DNA from: Raphanus sativus
Taxonomy: Eukaryota > Streptophyta > Magnoliopsida > Brassicales > Brassicaceae
Assembly: GCF_000801105.2 (NCBI RefSeq)
Contig: NC_079511.1
Location: 11,896,784-11,960,783, forward strand
Reading direction: 5' to 3'
Length of the DNA: 64,000 nucleotides
Shown: positions 23,409-35,100 of the stretch, piece after piece
Numbering within the stretch: position 1 is the stretch's first letter
How the letters are laid out: every line of letters starts with the position of its first letter
The notes under the pieces: generated by a model
What the model was told of the DNA's origin: nothing
Databases searched by the model: none
Seen by the model: only the letters and a program-made list of their open reading frames with translations
Translations under genes and position numbers: made by a program

Positions 23409-24112
23409 AAATTAACCCACCAATAGGATTTAGTTATTTAAGATTTGATATCTCTTAAAAAGAAACTAAATAATAAAGATTTAGTAAATTAAAATTATAT
23501 TTTAGATTGAAAAAGCAGTATTAATTATCAAAAATCTTTTTTTTTAATATTTGTAAAGTTGTCGGAAAATACTAAACCCTTGGAAAAAACATGAACCTTT
23601 GGGCAAATCTTATACCCTAAACTCTTAAATTTAAACCAAACCCTAAATCATAAACAAAATCCTAAACCCTAAACCCTAAATCATGACCCCTAATACCAAA
23701 CCCTAAATCCTAAATCCAAAATGGTTTATGGTTTAGGATTAAGGGTTTAGAATTTAATATTTGTCCAGTAGTTTAGGGTTTAGGATTCGTGTTTAGAATT
23801 TAGGGTTTAATATTATGGTTTATGATTAAGGGTTTAGGGTTTTTAAAGGTTTAGGATTAACGGTTTAGGGTATAAAATTTGCCTAAGGTTTTAGGGTTTA
23901 ATATATAGAATTTAGAGTTTAGGGTTTAGTATTTGCCCACCGATTTATAAATATTAAAAAAATATTTTTTTGATAATTGTTAGTTTGTTGCTATTTTATT
24001 TATTTAAAAACATAATTTTATTTCACTAAATTCTTATTATTTGGTTTCCTTTTTTAAGAGATATCAAATCTCAAATAACTAAATCTTATTGGTGGGTGAA
24101 TTTTTTGTTGTT
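23409..24112. mobile_element. Foldback element with telomere-like core
   Basis: The left arm (AACCCACCAATAGGATTTAG, TTTGATATCTCTTAAAAAG) and right arm (TTTTTAAGAGATATCAAATC, TCTTATTGGTGGGT) are long imperfect inverted repeats of roughly 170 bp. Between them lie degenerate CCCTAAA-type repeats that switch strand in the middle (CTAAACCCTAAACCCTAAAT left, GGTTTAGGATTAAGGGTTTA right), so the whole 704 bp can fold back. Confidence 0.75.
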
Positions 24113-24324
24113 ACAATTTTGTTGCGCGATATACTATGACCAAGATGATTTTTGTTCAAGTACATACATACTAAAAATCATCTTCTATCCACCCTGCTCA
24201 TAACGTCAGCTTTTCTTCTCGCTTGAGATATCCGGATCTTTTCTCACAACCGTCAGCTTTTCTTCTCTTAGTTTTCACTTTGTTCTATTATTATTCTCCG
24301 CTGTATATAATAGTTATTTTCTGT

Positions 24325-24490
24325 TAAAATCAAACAAACCAAAAACGACAGGTACCCAAACTAAACTATAGTACATATGGTTTTAATTTTTTTTTTTGAC
24401 TAAACATATGGTTTTAATTTGGTAGTTGAATTTTTCTAAGCTGAAAAACAAAAAATGAATCAAAATTCAACTAACCGAATTAAATACCTT
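24325..24490. repeat. Dispersed repeat, copy 2 (occupied)
   Basis: Same segment as 22549-22692 plus a 14-bp insertion and its target duplication at 24373-24420. Confidence 0.75.
24390..24403 (-). mobile_element. Micro-retroposon (14 bp) with 17-bp target duplication and empty paralogous site
   Basis: TTTTTTTTGACTAA lies between two perfect copies of ACATATGGTTTTAATTT (24373-24389, 24404-24420). The related segment at about 22607-22625 reads ACATGTGGTTTTAATTTGG with no insertion. Confidence 0.85.
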
Positions 24491-26861
24491 AAATTTTACC
24501 CGTTCAAGTGCATACAAGAACCACCATTTTAAATCAAAATTCTAAGTAAATAAAATTTTAACATTGTTTAGTGTATCCATTAAAGTTCTGTTAACATCTC
24601 CTATATATTAATTCCGGAGCATTATAACATGTTTTTATAGCTAAGTGTCATAAGTAGGATTATTCTTAGAATTCTAAAAAAATAAGTTAGTCCATATAAA
24701 TATATATTATTATTTTTTATTAAATTAACTATCAAATTGATTGTAGTATACAAAATAATATTCTCAATTTTTTCTTTAAATAAAAAATTACGGAATTACC
24801 TAATTTATATGACAATTTATGGTTATGAATCATACATATGTTATAATAATTTTTGTATCCTCTCTTTTTTTGTTAAATTTTATATTATTAAAAATAAATA
24901 ATCACATTAAACATATAACAAAAAAATTAGATTTTTCTTATATGTTATATTTGAATTTCTTAAAACATTTATAAATCACTAAATTTCGTTAAAGTCCCAA
25001 ATTGAAAATTTTGTAATCAATAATTGTTTTTTGTTCAATCAAGATAAAAACGATAAATCGTATGAATATGAAGTCTCACTAATAGATATTCAGATTATAT
25101 ATATATCATTTAAATTAAATTATCTACTATATAAAAATATATAAATATGTTAATTTCAAAATTTGCATTGAAAAATTATTATATATATATAAGTTAAATT
25201 AAACTATGTATAACATAAAAATACATAAATATATTAGTTTTGAATTTTGCACTGAAAATTATTGAGAAAATATTTTAATTTTTAAATTTGCATTGAAAAA
25301 ATATCACATCAAAAATTTTGGATTAATGATTTAATTCTTTTGTTACAGCAAATATAAAAATGTTAACAAAACTATACCAGCAGGAAGACTTAATAGTAAA
25401 TTTTAATATTAAAATATACTATATATCTATGCCGATACCATTGAAATTTAATTACATACCATATAAAATAAATAATTTTTTTTATTTTGATTTATTTACC
25501 GTAAAAATATTGCAAATAAACAAGAAGTATTATTTTGAGCTATGTGATTACTCTAGTCCTATATATATTAACTGAAAGACAATTGATTTCTCTAGCAGTT
25601 ATAAGATATTATTAATTAATATTTTTTGAAAATCTTACAAAAGATCGATACAACGAAGATTTATTTAAAAGTTATTGAAATCATCTAACGAGAATGTGGG
25701 TTGGTGCTTTCATATCCCTAACCCCCTTTTTCTTCGTCCCAACACCGACATAGAATAATCTAGGAATGTCGATTGACAATCTGAAATAGTAACGTTTTCT
25801 TTAGTTCAGCCCATTGTTTTTCTTAAATAGGTGTGTAACAATTTTTAATGATTATAAAATATAGAATATGACATTAGAGTTTTGCGATGATTCATCTTCA
25901 AATTCTTCATCTATTCAAATAATAAAGATATATATTTCACATGAGAGTTTAAATATATATGATATGAGAATTAGTATCAATATTATTTAACATTTTTATA
26001 TGTATTTGTTATTACTTTTTGGTTTTATATTTTAATTTTATAAGATAAATATGATTAATATAGAAACTATATTTTCTTACATAAGAAAAGTAGAAATCAT
26101 CCATATATATTAAATATAAAAACTACCAAACTTATGAGTTAACTCATGTTCATTAAAAATTATTCATATAATTCGTGATCTAATTTAAATTCGATCATTA
26201 AACTTATTATTTAAATAAATCTAAAAAATAGAAATTATGCTCATAAAAATCAAGATGAACTGATCGCGAACTATAAGTCATTTTTGTTACAGCTACTTAT
26301 TAGTAATATGCGGAAAAAAAGAGAATACCACGTGACCAATAATGACTAGGTTCCACCGAACTGTACCATATAAAATCAATCCATGTTTTCTAACCTTGTT
26401 TAGATTGTATGAATGGATGGGAGACCCGTACTAACCTTACTAAAGCTATTTCCAACTTAACTCTAAAATACAATTTCGGTGTAATTATATAATTTTGTTT
26501 AGTTTAGCGTAAAATTATAATATTGCACTAAAATAATATATTTTTAAGTGTTAGATTAAAAAAATTAGTGTCAAAATCACATTGAATAGTGTTTTACCAT
26601 TAAAATGGAGATAATTTTTTTTAATATTGAAATCACACTAAATAATGGCTATTTGCAAAATTGATCCGAAACTCAAAATCAAACACAAAATTACTATACA
26701 CAAAAATAAACACATATAGGTAAAAAAATTTATTTTTCAAAAAAGTATTTAAGCTTTCCTAAATTTAACCCTAAGAATACATACAACAATACAACATATG
26801 TTGCCAAACTCTAAACCAAAGAATATCACGATTCACTACTTTCACTTGTCTATATTGAAAA
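24491..26861. other. AT-rich intergenic sequence
   Basis: No supportable gene; a 71-codon open frame at 25360-25575 is AT-driven and shows no family features. Probably old transposon sequence. Confidence 0.45.
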
Positions 26862-27042
26862 CTAGGGTCGGCCCGCCCTACGGGCGGGATATATTTTACT
26901 TGTGATTTCGATTATAAATTTCTTGTATGATTTGTAGTTTGTGTTTTAGATTTACATTTGCAAAAGATAATATGAAATATACTATTTTTAATATAAAATT
27001 AACCAAACAAGTAATTTTTACTATTAGCATAATTGTACTCTC

Positions 27043-27060
27043 CCTCTCTCTCTCTCTCTT
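27043..27060. repeat. (CT)n microsatellite
   Basis: Uninterrupted CT dinucleotides within the 3' half of the 3-kb Helitron. Confidence 0.8.
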
Positions 27061-28165
27061 CACTTTACAAATGGGTTAGTAATCGAAAAATATATAAATA
27101 TCAGTTAAATAGTATTTCAAAATGTTTAGTTTACTTAAAATTTAAGGTGATATTATTTTTATTGTGTATGTTTTGTTATTCTTATTATAGATTATATATA
27201 TCTTAATACTATTAAAATGTTCATGAATACATAATAGTTTTAGATATGTTCTTTGTTTATTCTATTGTAATTATGATAGTTTTGATAATAAATAAAATAA
27301 TTTAAAATACAAAAATCTTAGATTGTCTTTTTTTTCTTATTTCTCTTTTGGCTGTGAGTCACAGCCTGTGACCATTAAAATAAGAAAAATCCATGAGATA
27401 CACTATTTAATAAATGGATTCCTCTACTTTTTTATGAAATATTATAATTAAAAAGTTATTTATTTTAAATTATATTATGTCCTTTTACCAACTTTTTTAA
27501 TATATATTTTATATTTTATTTCTAACTGATTGTCTAAATCTTTGTTTTGATTATGTAATAATCATTGGGTGTGGTTCCACTATTTTGTTTCTTATTAATT
27601 TCTCCAAGCTTCAGCTTTGTTACTAAAAAAGAAGAAAATATATATGAGATATTTATTTCTTTTTTTTTTGTTAGAAGAGTTCAATAAAACATAGAAAAAT
27701 ATTGTTGCTTTTTGTTTTTCTGAATGTTCTTTATCTATCTTTGACATTTCTGTTTTTATATTATCTTAATTTTCATTAAACATTTATTGCTTATTTCTTG
27801 TTATTTTTCATTTTTAAACTTTTTAAAAATTTATGTTTTGATTATGATTGAATACTTGATTGTGGTTTGCGACTTTTGATTTTTTATTAATTTTTTAAAC
27901 TTGATTTTGGTAACTAAAAAATAATGTGAAAATCAGTTTTTGGTTAAAGTTGGTTTAATGAAATGTAAATATCAATATAATAAAGGAATTATGTATTATT
28001 TTCAAATATTTTGAATTATACTATGTAAATTCACCAAACTATCATTTGTTGAAAGAAAATGATTTTAATTTTTGTGGAAGGAAAATGAAATATTGATTAG
28101 AAACGGATTGCTAGTGTTTTTGTATTCGTTTGTCTTTTCTGAATTATAGGATGAGCTTTGGAAGA

Positions 28166-28385
28166 ACTTAGCAGCTCTCTATACAATGAGCATTAAATCA
28201 AAGGGAACTACACAGATACAACAGAGAATTTTTCGCTATGCCATTCAACTTTGTGGCCCACTACGTATGTTCTTCGATTGAAGATGTATCTGCTTCCATC
28301 AACCAATAGAGGATCAACTCCCATCAGCTTTCCATCTTTCTTCACATTCCCAGTTCTCCACCAACCAGCCTTGAACTAAAAGAAA
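28166..28385 (-). pseudogene. Protein-like fragment inside the Helitron
   Basis: Minus-strand translation includes FKAGWWRTGNVKKDGKLMGV followed by DPLLVDGSRYIFNRRTYVVG and HKVEWHSE, which looks like real protein rather than random frame. It has no start, and the frame ends a few residues later. I do not recognise the donor family. Confidence 0.4.
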
Positions 28386-29884
28386 TAAAGCTGTTGATTT
28401 ACCATTTTTGGAATTTTCACAAAAAGCTTTTAACGATTTTGAGATTGGGCTATTTTCCAATCAGACTCGTGTTTCCTCTTCTTCCTTTTACTCTTTTCAT
28501 CTTCTTCTTTTTGTTGTTTTTCTTCTTCATTGAGATTGAAGCAGAGTATCTCAGATAATGTGGGTGGCTAGATAATTCTCTAAATCTCTAAGTTTACAAA
28601 ACACAGTGTATCATCAATCATGGAAGAATGAAAAAATCCTGATTTCAGATCATATTAATGGATGCTCAATATTACTTGGAAAGCATTGCCTAGATTACTC
28701 GAAAGCAGAGACAAAGTATGAGAAATGGAGTCAACCCCTTTAAGCAAAAGCATCGAATCATTGATGGTTGAGATTCTAAAGAATTTTTGGTAACCGCGAT
28801 GAAGCTTCAAATGTTCTGTTAAAACAGAGAGGACTTGATAAACCAATTCTCATGACAGAGAAAAAAGCCATGCTTTTTCTTGATCAAGCTCCCACTTATC
28901 AATCTTAGAAGAGAAAAGTCATTTTTTAAAGATGAGAACACTCACCTGATCAAAAACAGGGTATATGTAATCTGCGACCTGAATTTCTACATTTTCTCGA
29001 TTTCCGTGTTAAAACCAAACACCAATAGATCTGAATTTCTAAAGCATCCAAGAACACAACATTGCTGCTAGACCTGTAACATTCAATGATGCCTTGAATC
29101 CAATAAGACAACCCGGTCAAAAGCTTATATGAATAGATAATCAAGAACAATAAGTCTAACCCAAAACACATGTAGGTAAAAAGGTGAAGGATTCAAAAAA
29201 GTAGATACTTGCTCATTGAGAGGAGTGTTAAAGATGCACCATGTGTTTGAGTTTGAGCAACGCTCTGCTTTCAAGTTAGCGAAAAGAACATATGAAGCCG
29301 ACATATCTAAAGGTGATGTGTAAGTAGTTTAGGCTTGTAGCTTGTAAGTCTGAACTGTGTAAGCAGGAGTCGCAAGAGTTCTCCCCTCGATGACGGACGA
29401 ACACTTACCGGACTTCAAATCAGAGAAAAAAACCCTTGGATAAACCGTGAAAATATAAGAATTGCGAAGAGAGGATGAGTTCAAGGGGAGAAATCTAACA
29501 CATTTTTATACTGAAATCTAATAGCTTCAAAGATACATCGTGGATGAGGGAATTAATACGATTGAAGATGAAGCCATAAATGGACAGTTTCAAACATGAG
29601 ATGGAGCTCAAACGTCATCATCTGCGGCCGCACGAAGAGAAAGTCGATCTGCATGTTTTCTCCAAAGTCGTCATATGATCGGGGAGACGCCGCCTTCATT
29701 CTCTTGTGGGCCAGAAAATTTACCAGATCACTCAACATGCGAGCAAAGCCCAAGATATCAGCAAGTTATTGATACAGTGCGTGTTGAGGGTCTTGGACAC
29801 GTGTCAACACGGCGTGAAACGAATTTTTGAGCTGGACTTTGATGTGTCACCAGGATAGAAACAACCTTTCTTTATAGTAATAGA

Positions 29885-30636
29885 TAATTTAATTTTATTA
29901 TATATTAATTTATATCACTTAAAACTGTTTATAGTTACGTGATTTTAATTTTTTACTTATCAAAATATTTTTTACAAAATTTATAAATTATTTTTAAGAT
30001 CAACTATACTAGAAGACTTCCTTGAACGTCGTCTAGACGACTTATAATATCCCAGAAGACTCGGAAGACTTTCTGAGACTATATTCATAAAAATTAGTTC
30101 TGATTTTTTGTTTGGTCACAAAAAACTGGTTGTAATTTCACAAGTTTTAAGGTTAATTTTGAATTTAATTCAAGTTTGGGTATATTTTTATATTTAAAAT
30201 CAAGTATTGAGTCATATTTGGCAAATCTCCTCTAAAATAATATGATTTTAACACTGTCATAATAGTATGGGTTAGAAATGCTCTAGAGTACCAACTAGAG
30301 GGGAAAATAACGAGTGCAATCGCCCCACGATTTAAAACTGTATCCATCTGTGTTATAATTTGAGTTATAGATACTTTCTTATATATACCTATTTTATATA
30401 AAATTACATATTTTTAGAAAAATTAATAGTAAGGAACCAAAAAACTTTTATGTTTTCTTTTTATTATAAAATTTTATTCTAAAATTTATAAAGTTAAAAT
30501 ATAAGTTTTAGAAAGTCCAATTTTTTTCTCCCCAAAAATACATAAATTTATTGAGACGGCCGTGCTCGTTTTGTATACAGCAACTTACCTTTACACGCGC
30601 ACACACTCATATATACATATAGCTTTTAACGACAAA
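29885..30636. other. Spacer between two Helitrons
   Basis: AT-rich with no gene. It includes a short repeat of AGAAGACTTCC/GAAGACTT words near 30010-30075 that I cannot assign. Confidence 0.4.
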
Positions 30637-31440
30637 CTAGATCTTGATCCGTGCGACCGTACGGGTATTAATTTTCTGTTTTAGTTTTTTATTTATTTAT
30701 ACTAAATGATGTATTTGTAATACTTGATCGTTTTACATTGACTACGTTAGGGATGTGTATTTGGATACCCACTGATTCCGTTAAAATCCATTTGAGTTTG
30801 AGATTTCAGAGTTTAAAGATTTCAGCAACATTCAAATATTTATAAATTTTGGTTTCGGTTTGATTCAGATATTTCCGGGTTCGGTTCGAATACAAATAAC
30901 CCGTTTGAATTATTTTAAAATTTTCAAAATTTATATATACTTTAAATTTCTCAAAACATATAAATTTGAGTAATGTAAGCCAAAATATCTAAATTAAAAA
31001 TTAAAAAACAGGTTGAACTTCAATATTTGGATGAAGAATAAATATATATGTTAAATATTTTTGGTGTTTGATTATTGTTTATCTACTTTATATGTTTACT
31101 TTTGACTATTTTTTATATTTTCAAATAGTTTAGACAACTTTAAGTTGACAAAAAATAACAACTTTAAAATATCATTAATTGTTGAAGAATAAAAAAACAA
31201 AATACATTAATCTAACTAAAAAGATAAACATTAAAATAGAAAATAAAAAAAAAACACATTAATCTAACTGAAAAGAACAAACATTAAAATAAGAAAGAAA
31301 AAGAAACACATTAATATAACTAAAAAAACAAGCATTAAAATAGGAAACTCAATTTAATTCTCAGTGGCATAGAATTGTAATTAAATTTGAAAACTAAAAG
31401 TATTTTTATATGTGTACTTCTGTTTTAATAAGATAGTTGA
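30637..31440 (-). mobile_element. Short non-autonomous Helitron, 0.8 kb
   Basis: Minus-strand 5' end A|TCAACTATCTTATTAAAAC at 31440. The 3' end is a stem around CCCGTACGGTCGCACGG followed by ATCAAGATCTAG|T at 30637. No coding capacity. Confidence 0.6.
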
Positions 31441-31453
31441 TAATATACATGGC

Positions 31454-31681
31454 ATATTAGAAAACCGATGAAGAAACCAAGTTGTCTTGGTCTAGTGGTA
31501 AAGGGGCTCCGGCTGGAGCTTCCGCCCTGGGTTCGATTCCACTTGGCCACCGGGACTAGCGTTAAATCGCAAGAATACGTGGGTTGCCGTCGGCTTCAGG
31601 GGGATTAGTCTTGGGCCTAGAAAGCCTTTGGATCACTCCCTGGTTAATCAAAAAAAAAATATTAGAAAACCGATGAAGAAA
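31454..31681 (+). mobile_element. SINE with perfect 23-bp target duplication
   Basis: The body at 31477-31658 (182 bp) starts with a tRNA-like head containing box A (TGGTCTAGTGG) and box B (GGTTCGATTCC). It has a tRNA-unrelated middle (GGGTTGCCGTCGGCTTCAGG) and ends CCCTGGTTAATC plus an A run. The flanks 31454-31476 and 31659-31681 are identical 23-mers. Pol III internal promoter boxes, A tail and clean duplication together identify a recent SINE insertion about 0.5 kb upstream of ABCB14. Confidence 0.9.
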
Positions 31682-31693
31682 AAAGAACACAGC

Positions 31694-31779
31694 TAATCTC
31701 TGAAATGAAAAGTAACGATAAAAATAGAAACAAAGTTAATCTCTGAAATGAAAAGTAACGATAAAAACAGAAACAAAGT
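31694..31779. repeat. 43-bp direct repeat, two copies, upstream of ABCB14
   Basis: TAATCTCTGAAATGAAAAGT and the following AACGATAAAAA(T/C)AGAAACAAAG occur at 31694-31736 and 31737-31779 with one difference. It lies about 410 bp before the ABCB14 start codon, so within its likely promoter. Confidence 0.85.
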
Positions 31780-32192
31780 ATGAGACATGCTAAAAGAGTT
31801 AAAATTGGGATGTACCAATTATGGAAGTGGTTGCCGCCATATTATTATTATTTTAATGTGTGGTCCCTGAGAAAGTTAACTTGGCCATATGATCATCAAG
31901 CATACGTCTCATGTGCCTCAAGCGACGGGTCTGGCATTAACTATATTAGTTGTCGGAGTCGGATACAGTTTGAATGATGGATAGAACACCAGTTCCATAT
32001 TAACTCTTTACATTAAATGCAACCAGTACTACTACTGATTCAGTAGATCTCTTTTGTTTTTAGTTCCCACTATATCATTTGATTCTCCTCAGTCCTCAGT
32101 CTTAACCTTCCCTTTCCCCACCAGCAACCCACCACCTTAAACACTTCTCTGCTCATTTACGCTTTCAAAAACATCTCTGTGTTACAGTGAGA

Positions 32193-35100
32193 ATGGATAA
32201 TATAAAGTCATCCTCTAACGGAAACATGCAGACCGATAGGGAAGCAAGGAAGGAGGAGAAGAAAAAGATGAAGAAAGAATCAGTGTCCCTGATGGGTTTG
32301 TTTAGCGCAGCAGATAAAGTTGATTACGTTTTGATGTTCCTAGGCACTTTCGGGACGTGTATTCATGGTGGTACGCTTCCACTCTTCTTCGTGTTCTTCG
32401 GGAAAATGCTAGATTCTCTTGGCAATCTCTCTACAGATTCTACAGCCATATCTTCTCGAGTTTCACAGGTTTCTCAGAAAATCGCTATCTGTGAAAGTTT
32501 ATGTAGTCTCTTTCTTGATTATGGTTAGTAACAATTGGGTGATTTTCATTTCCAGAATGCTTTGTACTTGGTCTACTTAGGGTTGGTCAACTTGGTATCA
32601 GCCTGGATGGGTAGGTTTCTAGCTATATTATCGAGTTTTTGTTGTTTTTCTCATGTTTTAATTTGGAATGCTTGTATTTGCAGGAGTTGCTTGTTGGATG
32701 CAAACAGGGGAAAGACAAACAGCTAGATTGCGTATAAATTATCTCAAATCAATTTTAGCAAAAGACATTAGTTTCTTTGATACAGAAGCTAGAGATTCAA
32801 ATTTTATTTTCCACATCTCAAGTGACGCCATATTGGTTCAAGATGCAATTGGCGACAAGGTTGTCTCTCAAATATATTCCCGCCATTTGCGAAAGATATA
32901 TGTCCTGAAAATTTGTTTTAAAAAGATTATTTTACGTTGTTATACATTTAATTATTTAATATTAGTAAGTATTTTTTTATAAATATAATTGAGTTTTTTG
33001 TTGGTTTACAATATTAGAGATAAGTAATTATATAAAATCATGTAATTATAATCAAATTTTGATGTATTTTTAATCTGTGTAAAAATACTAGGTGGTTAAA
33101 TGCATCATGTGCGAAAATAAAACTTTAAAATAAAAATAGAAATTTGTTAAATTTTAGGTTTTTCGTTTAACCGATTAAAAATAAAATAAAATAAACTAAA
33201 ACTAAAAATAAAATTTAGATTTTTCTATTTTGTTTCAGTTAATATTAAAATTATCAAATTATACTTTAATGATCTTAGTAAACCAGTCGCCAGTCACACA
33301 ATTAGTGAAGTGTATCGTTTTGAATTTATTAAAATCAATAATTTAGATACTCATTTAAATATATACCTATAATAGTTTATGAATCTAACTATAATTTAAA
33401 ATATTTAACCAAACATAAAATTTTAGTTTAATCAAAATTATCTTAATTTGTGTGTTAAAATACACGTACAATTAATTTAACAAAATATATTACAAAATTA
33501 CTATTTTTATCCTAAGTTAATTATGTAAAAATTCTTCTTTTTGCAATCCTATTACTTTTTAGTATTTTAATTATAATATGTATTTTGATTTAAATTTATG
33601 GTATGTAATCAAACTTAACTATTATCTTATCTTAAATTTTTTATCAAAATAATAAGTTATTACTAAAATTGTATATGTAATAGTATAATATTATTTACGT
33701 CACATTTTTCGGTAAGCCATGTCATCTTTTATTTATTTTAAAAGAAGAAAGTGATTATGAGACAAGCAGTTTTCAAAGAAAAATTATTTCTCAAATCTAG
33801 TGGTAACAAAATTTATTGTTTAAAAATAAACGGAGTATGAATTAATTCTACTGCGGAAAATGTAACTGATGAATTGTTTTTGTTTTGTTTTGTATCAGAC
33901 AGGCCATGTTCTGCGTTACCTATGTCAGTTCATCGCTGGGTTTGTGATCGGTTTTTTGTCGGTATGGCAACTTACGTTGCTCACGTTAGCAGTGGTTCCA
34001 TTGATAGCCATCGCAGGAGGAGGGTATGCCATAGTAATGTCGACAATCTCTGAGAAGAGTGAAGCTGCTTATGCTGATGCAGGAAAAGTCGCAGAAGAGG
34101 TTAGTAACCAAGTCTGACACTGTTTCATACGTGTGTTCTTTTTTTTTTTTAACCTGGAGTATCCCGGGCGGAGGGAAGTGCAGCCCACGGATGAACCCTC
34201 TTTTCGGGTTTTTAAATGGGCTGAAAGCATGGCCCATATCCGCATGGCCATAAATCAGGGTAATCTGAATAGTAACGGATACGAATTCAGGTCCCTTAAA
34301 AATCCTGGAATGCTATGTACCACCCGACCACTGACTCGTGGTTTGTTTCATACGTGTGTTTCATTTATATACATGTGAAAACAGTTTCACAAAAAAGTCC
34401 CATTGTAAGAATATATTTTCAATATGCTATTATAAAATGTAAACCCCAGCGCAAAACACATTTCCTTTGTGGTTGTGTTTATGATTTTAGTTAACAAATA
34501 AAGTTTGTTTAACATGCTAAAAAAACATTCAAAGAAAAACTGCTAAAAATTGTTGGTTCAATTATGGATCTAAATCTCTTTTTATATTTCATTATTAACA
34601 CTTGCATTATCAGGTTTTGTCACAAGTGAGAACTGTGTATGCATATGTGGGAGAAGAAAAAGCTGTAAATTCTTACTCAAGATCTCTCACGAAAGCTCTG
34701 AAACTTGGTAAAAGAAGTGGTCTTGCTAAAGGCTTAGGAGTTGGATTAACATATGGTCTCTTGTTTTGTGCTTGGGCTTTGCTTTTCTGGTATGCTAGTT
34801 TGCTTGTACGCCACGGCAAAACAAACGGTGCAAAAGCCTTCACAACGATCCTCAATGTCATTTACAGCGGATTGTAAGTCCAAAAAAATGTGAAACTTTT
34901 TACTTGAAATGTCATGACATTAAATGATATTAATCCATTTGTTGCAATTTTACAGCTCCTTAGGTCAAGCCGCACCTAGCTTATCAGCGATTGCTAAAGG
35001 CAGAGTTGCTGCTGAAAATATATTCAGAATGATAGGAAACAACAATCTTGAAAGTTCTGAAAGATTCAAAGATGGGACCATTTTGCAAAACGTAGCTGGG

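Larger units (their letters stand above)
26862..29884 (-). mobile_element. Helitron, 3.0 kb, minus strand, with gene-like interior
   Basis: On the minus strand the element begins A|TCTATTACTATAAAG (5' end at 29884) and ends with a GC-rich stem (CCCGCCCGTAGGGCGGG) followed by CCGACCCTAG|T (3' end at 26862). These are the Helitron termini and target rule. The 3' half is AT-rich, while 28140-29880 has the composition of coding or UTR sequence with several short frames, suggesting captured gene pieces. No Rep or helicase motif is seen. Confidence 0.75.

Noticed and set aside
23630..23930. Interstitial telomere array
   Set aside because: The CCCTAAA units are too degenerate and switch strand at the centre; they belong to a foldback element.
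31480..31555. tRNA gene suggested by box A and box B
   Set aside because: It is the head of a SINE: there is a tRNA-unrelated body, an A tail and a 23-bp target duplication, and no acceptor-stem pairing.
32535..32726. Separate small genes within the ABCB14 interval
   Set aside because: These and similar frames are exon pieces or intron readthrough of one nine-exon gene whose phases join perfectly.
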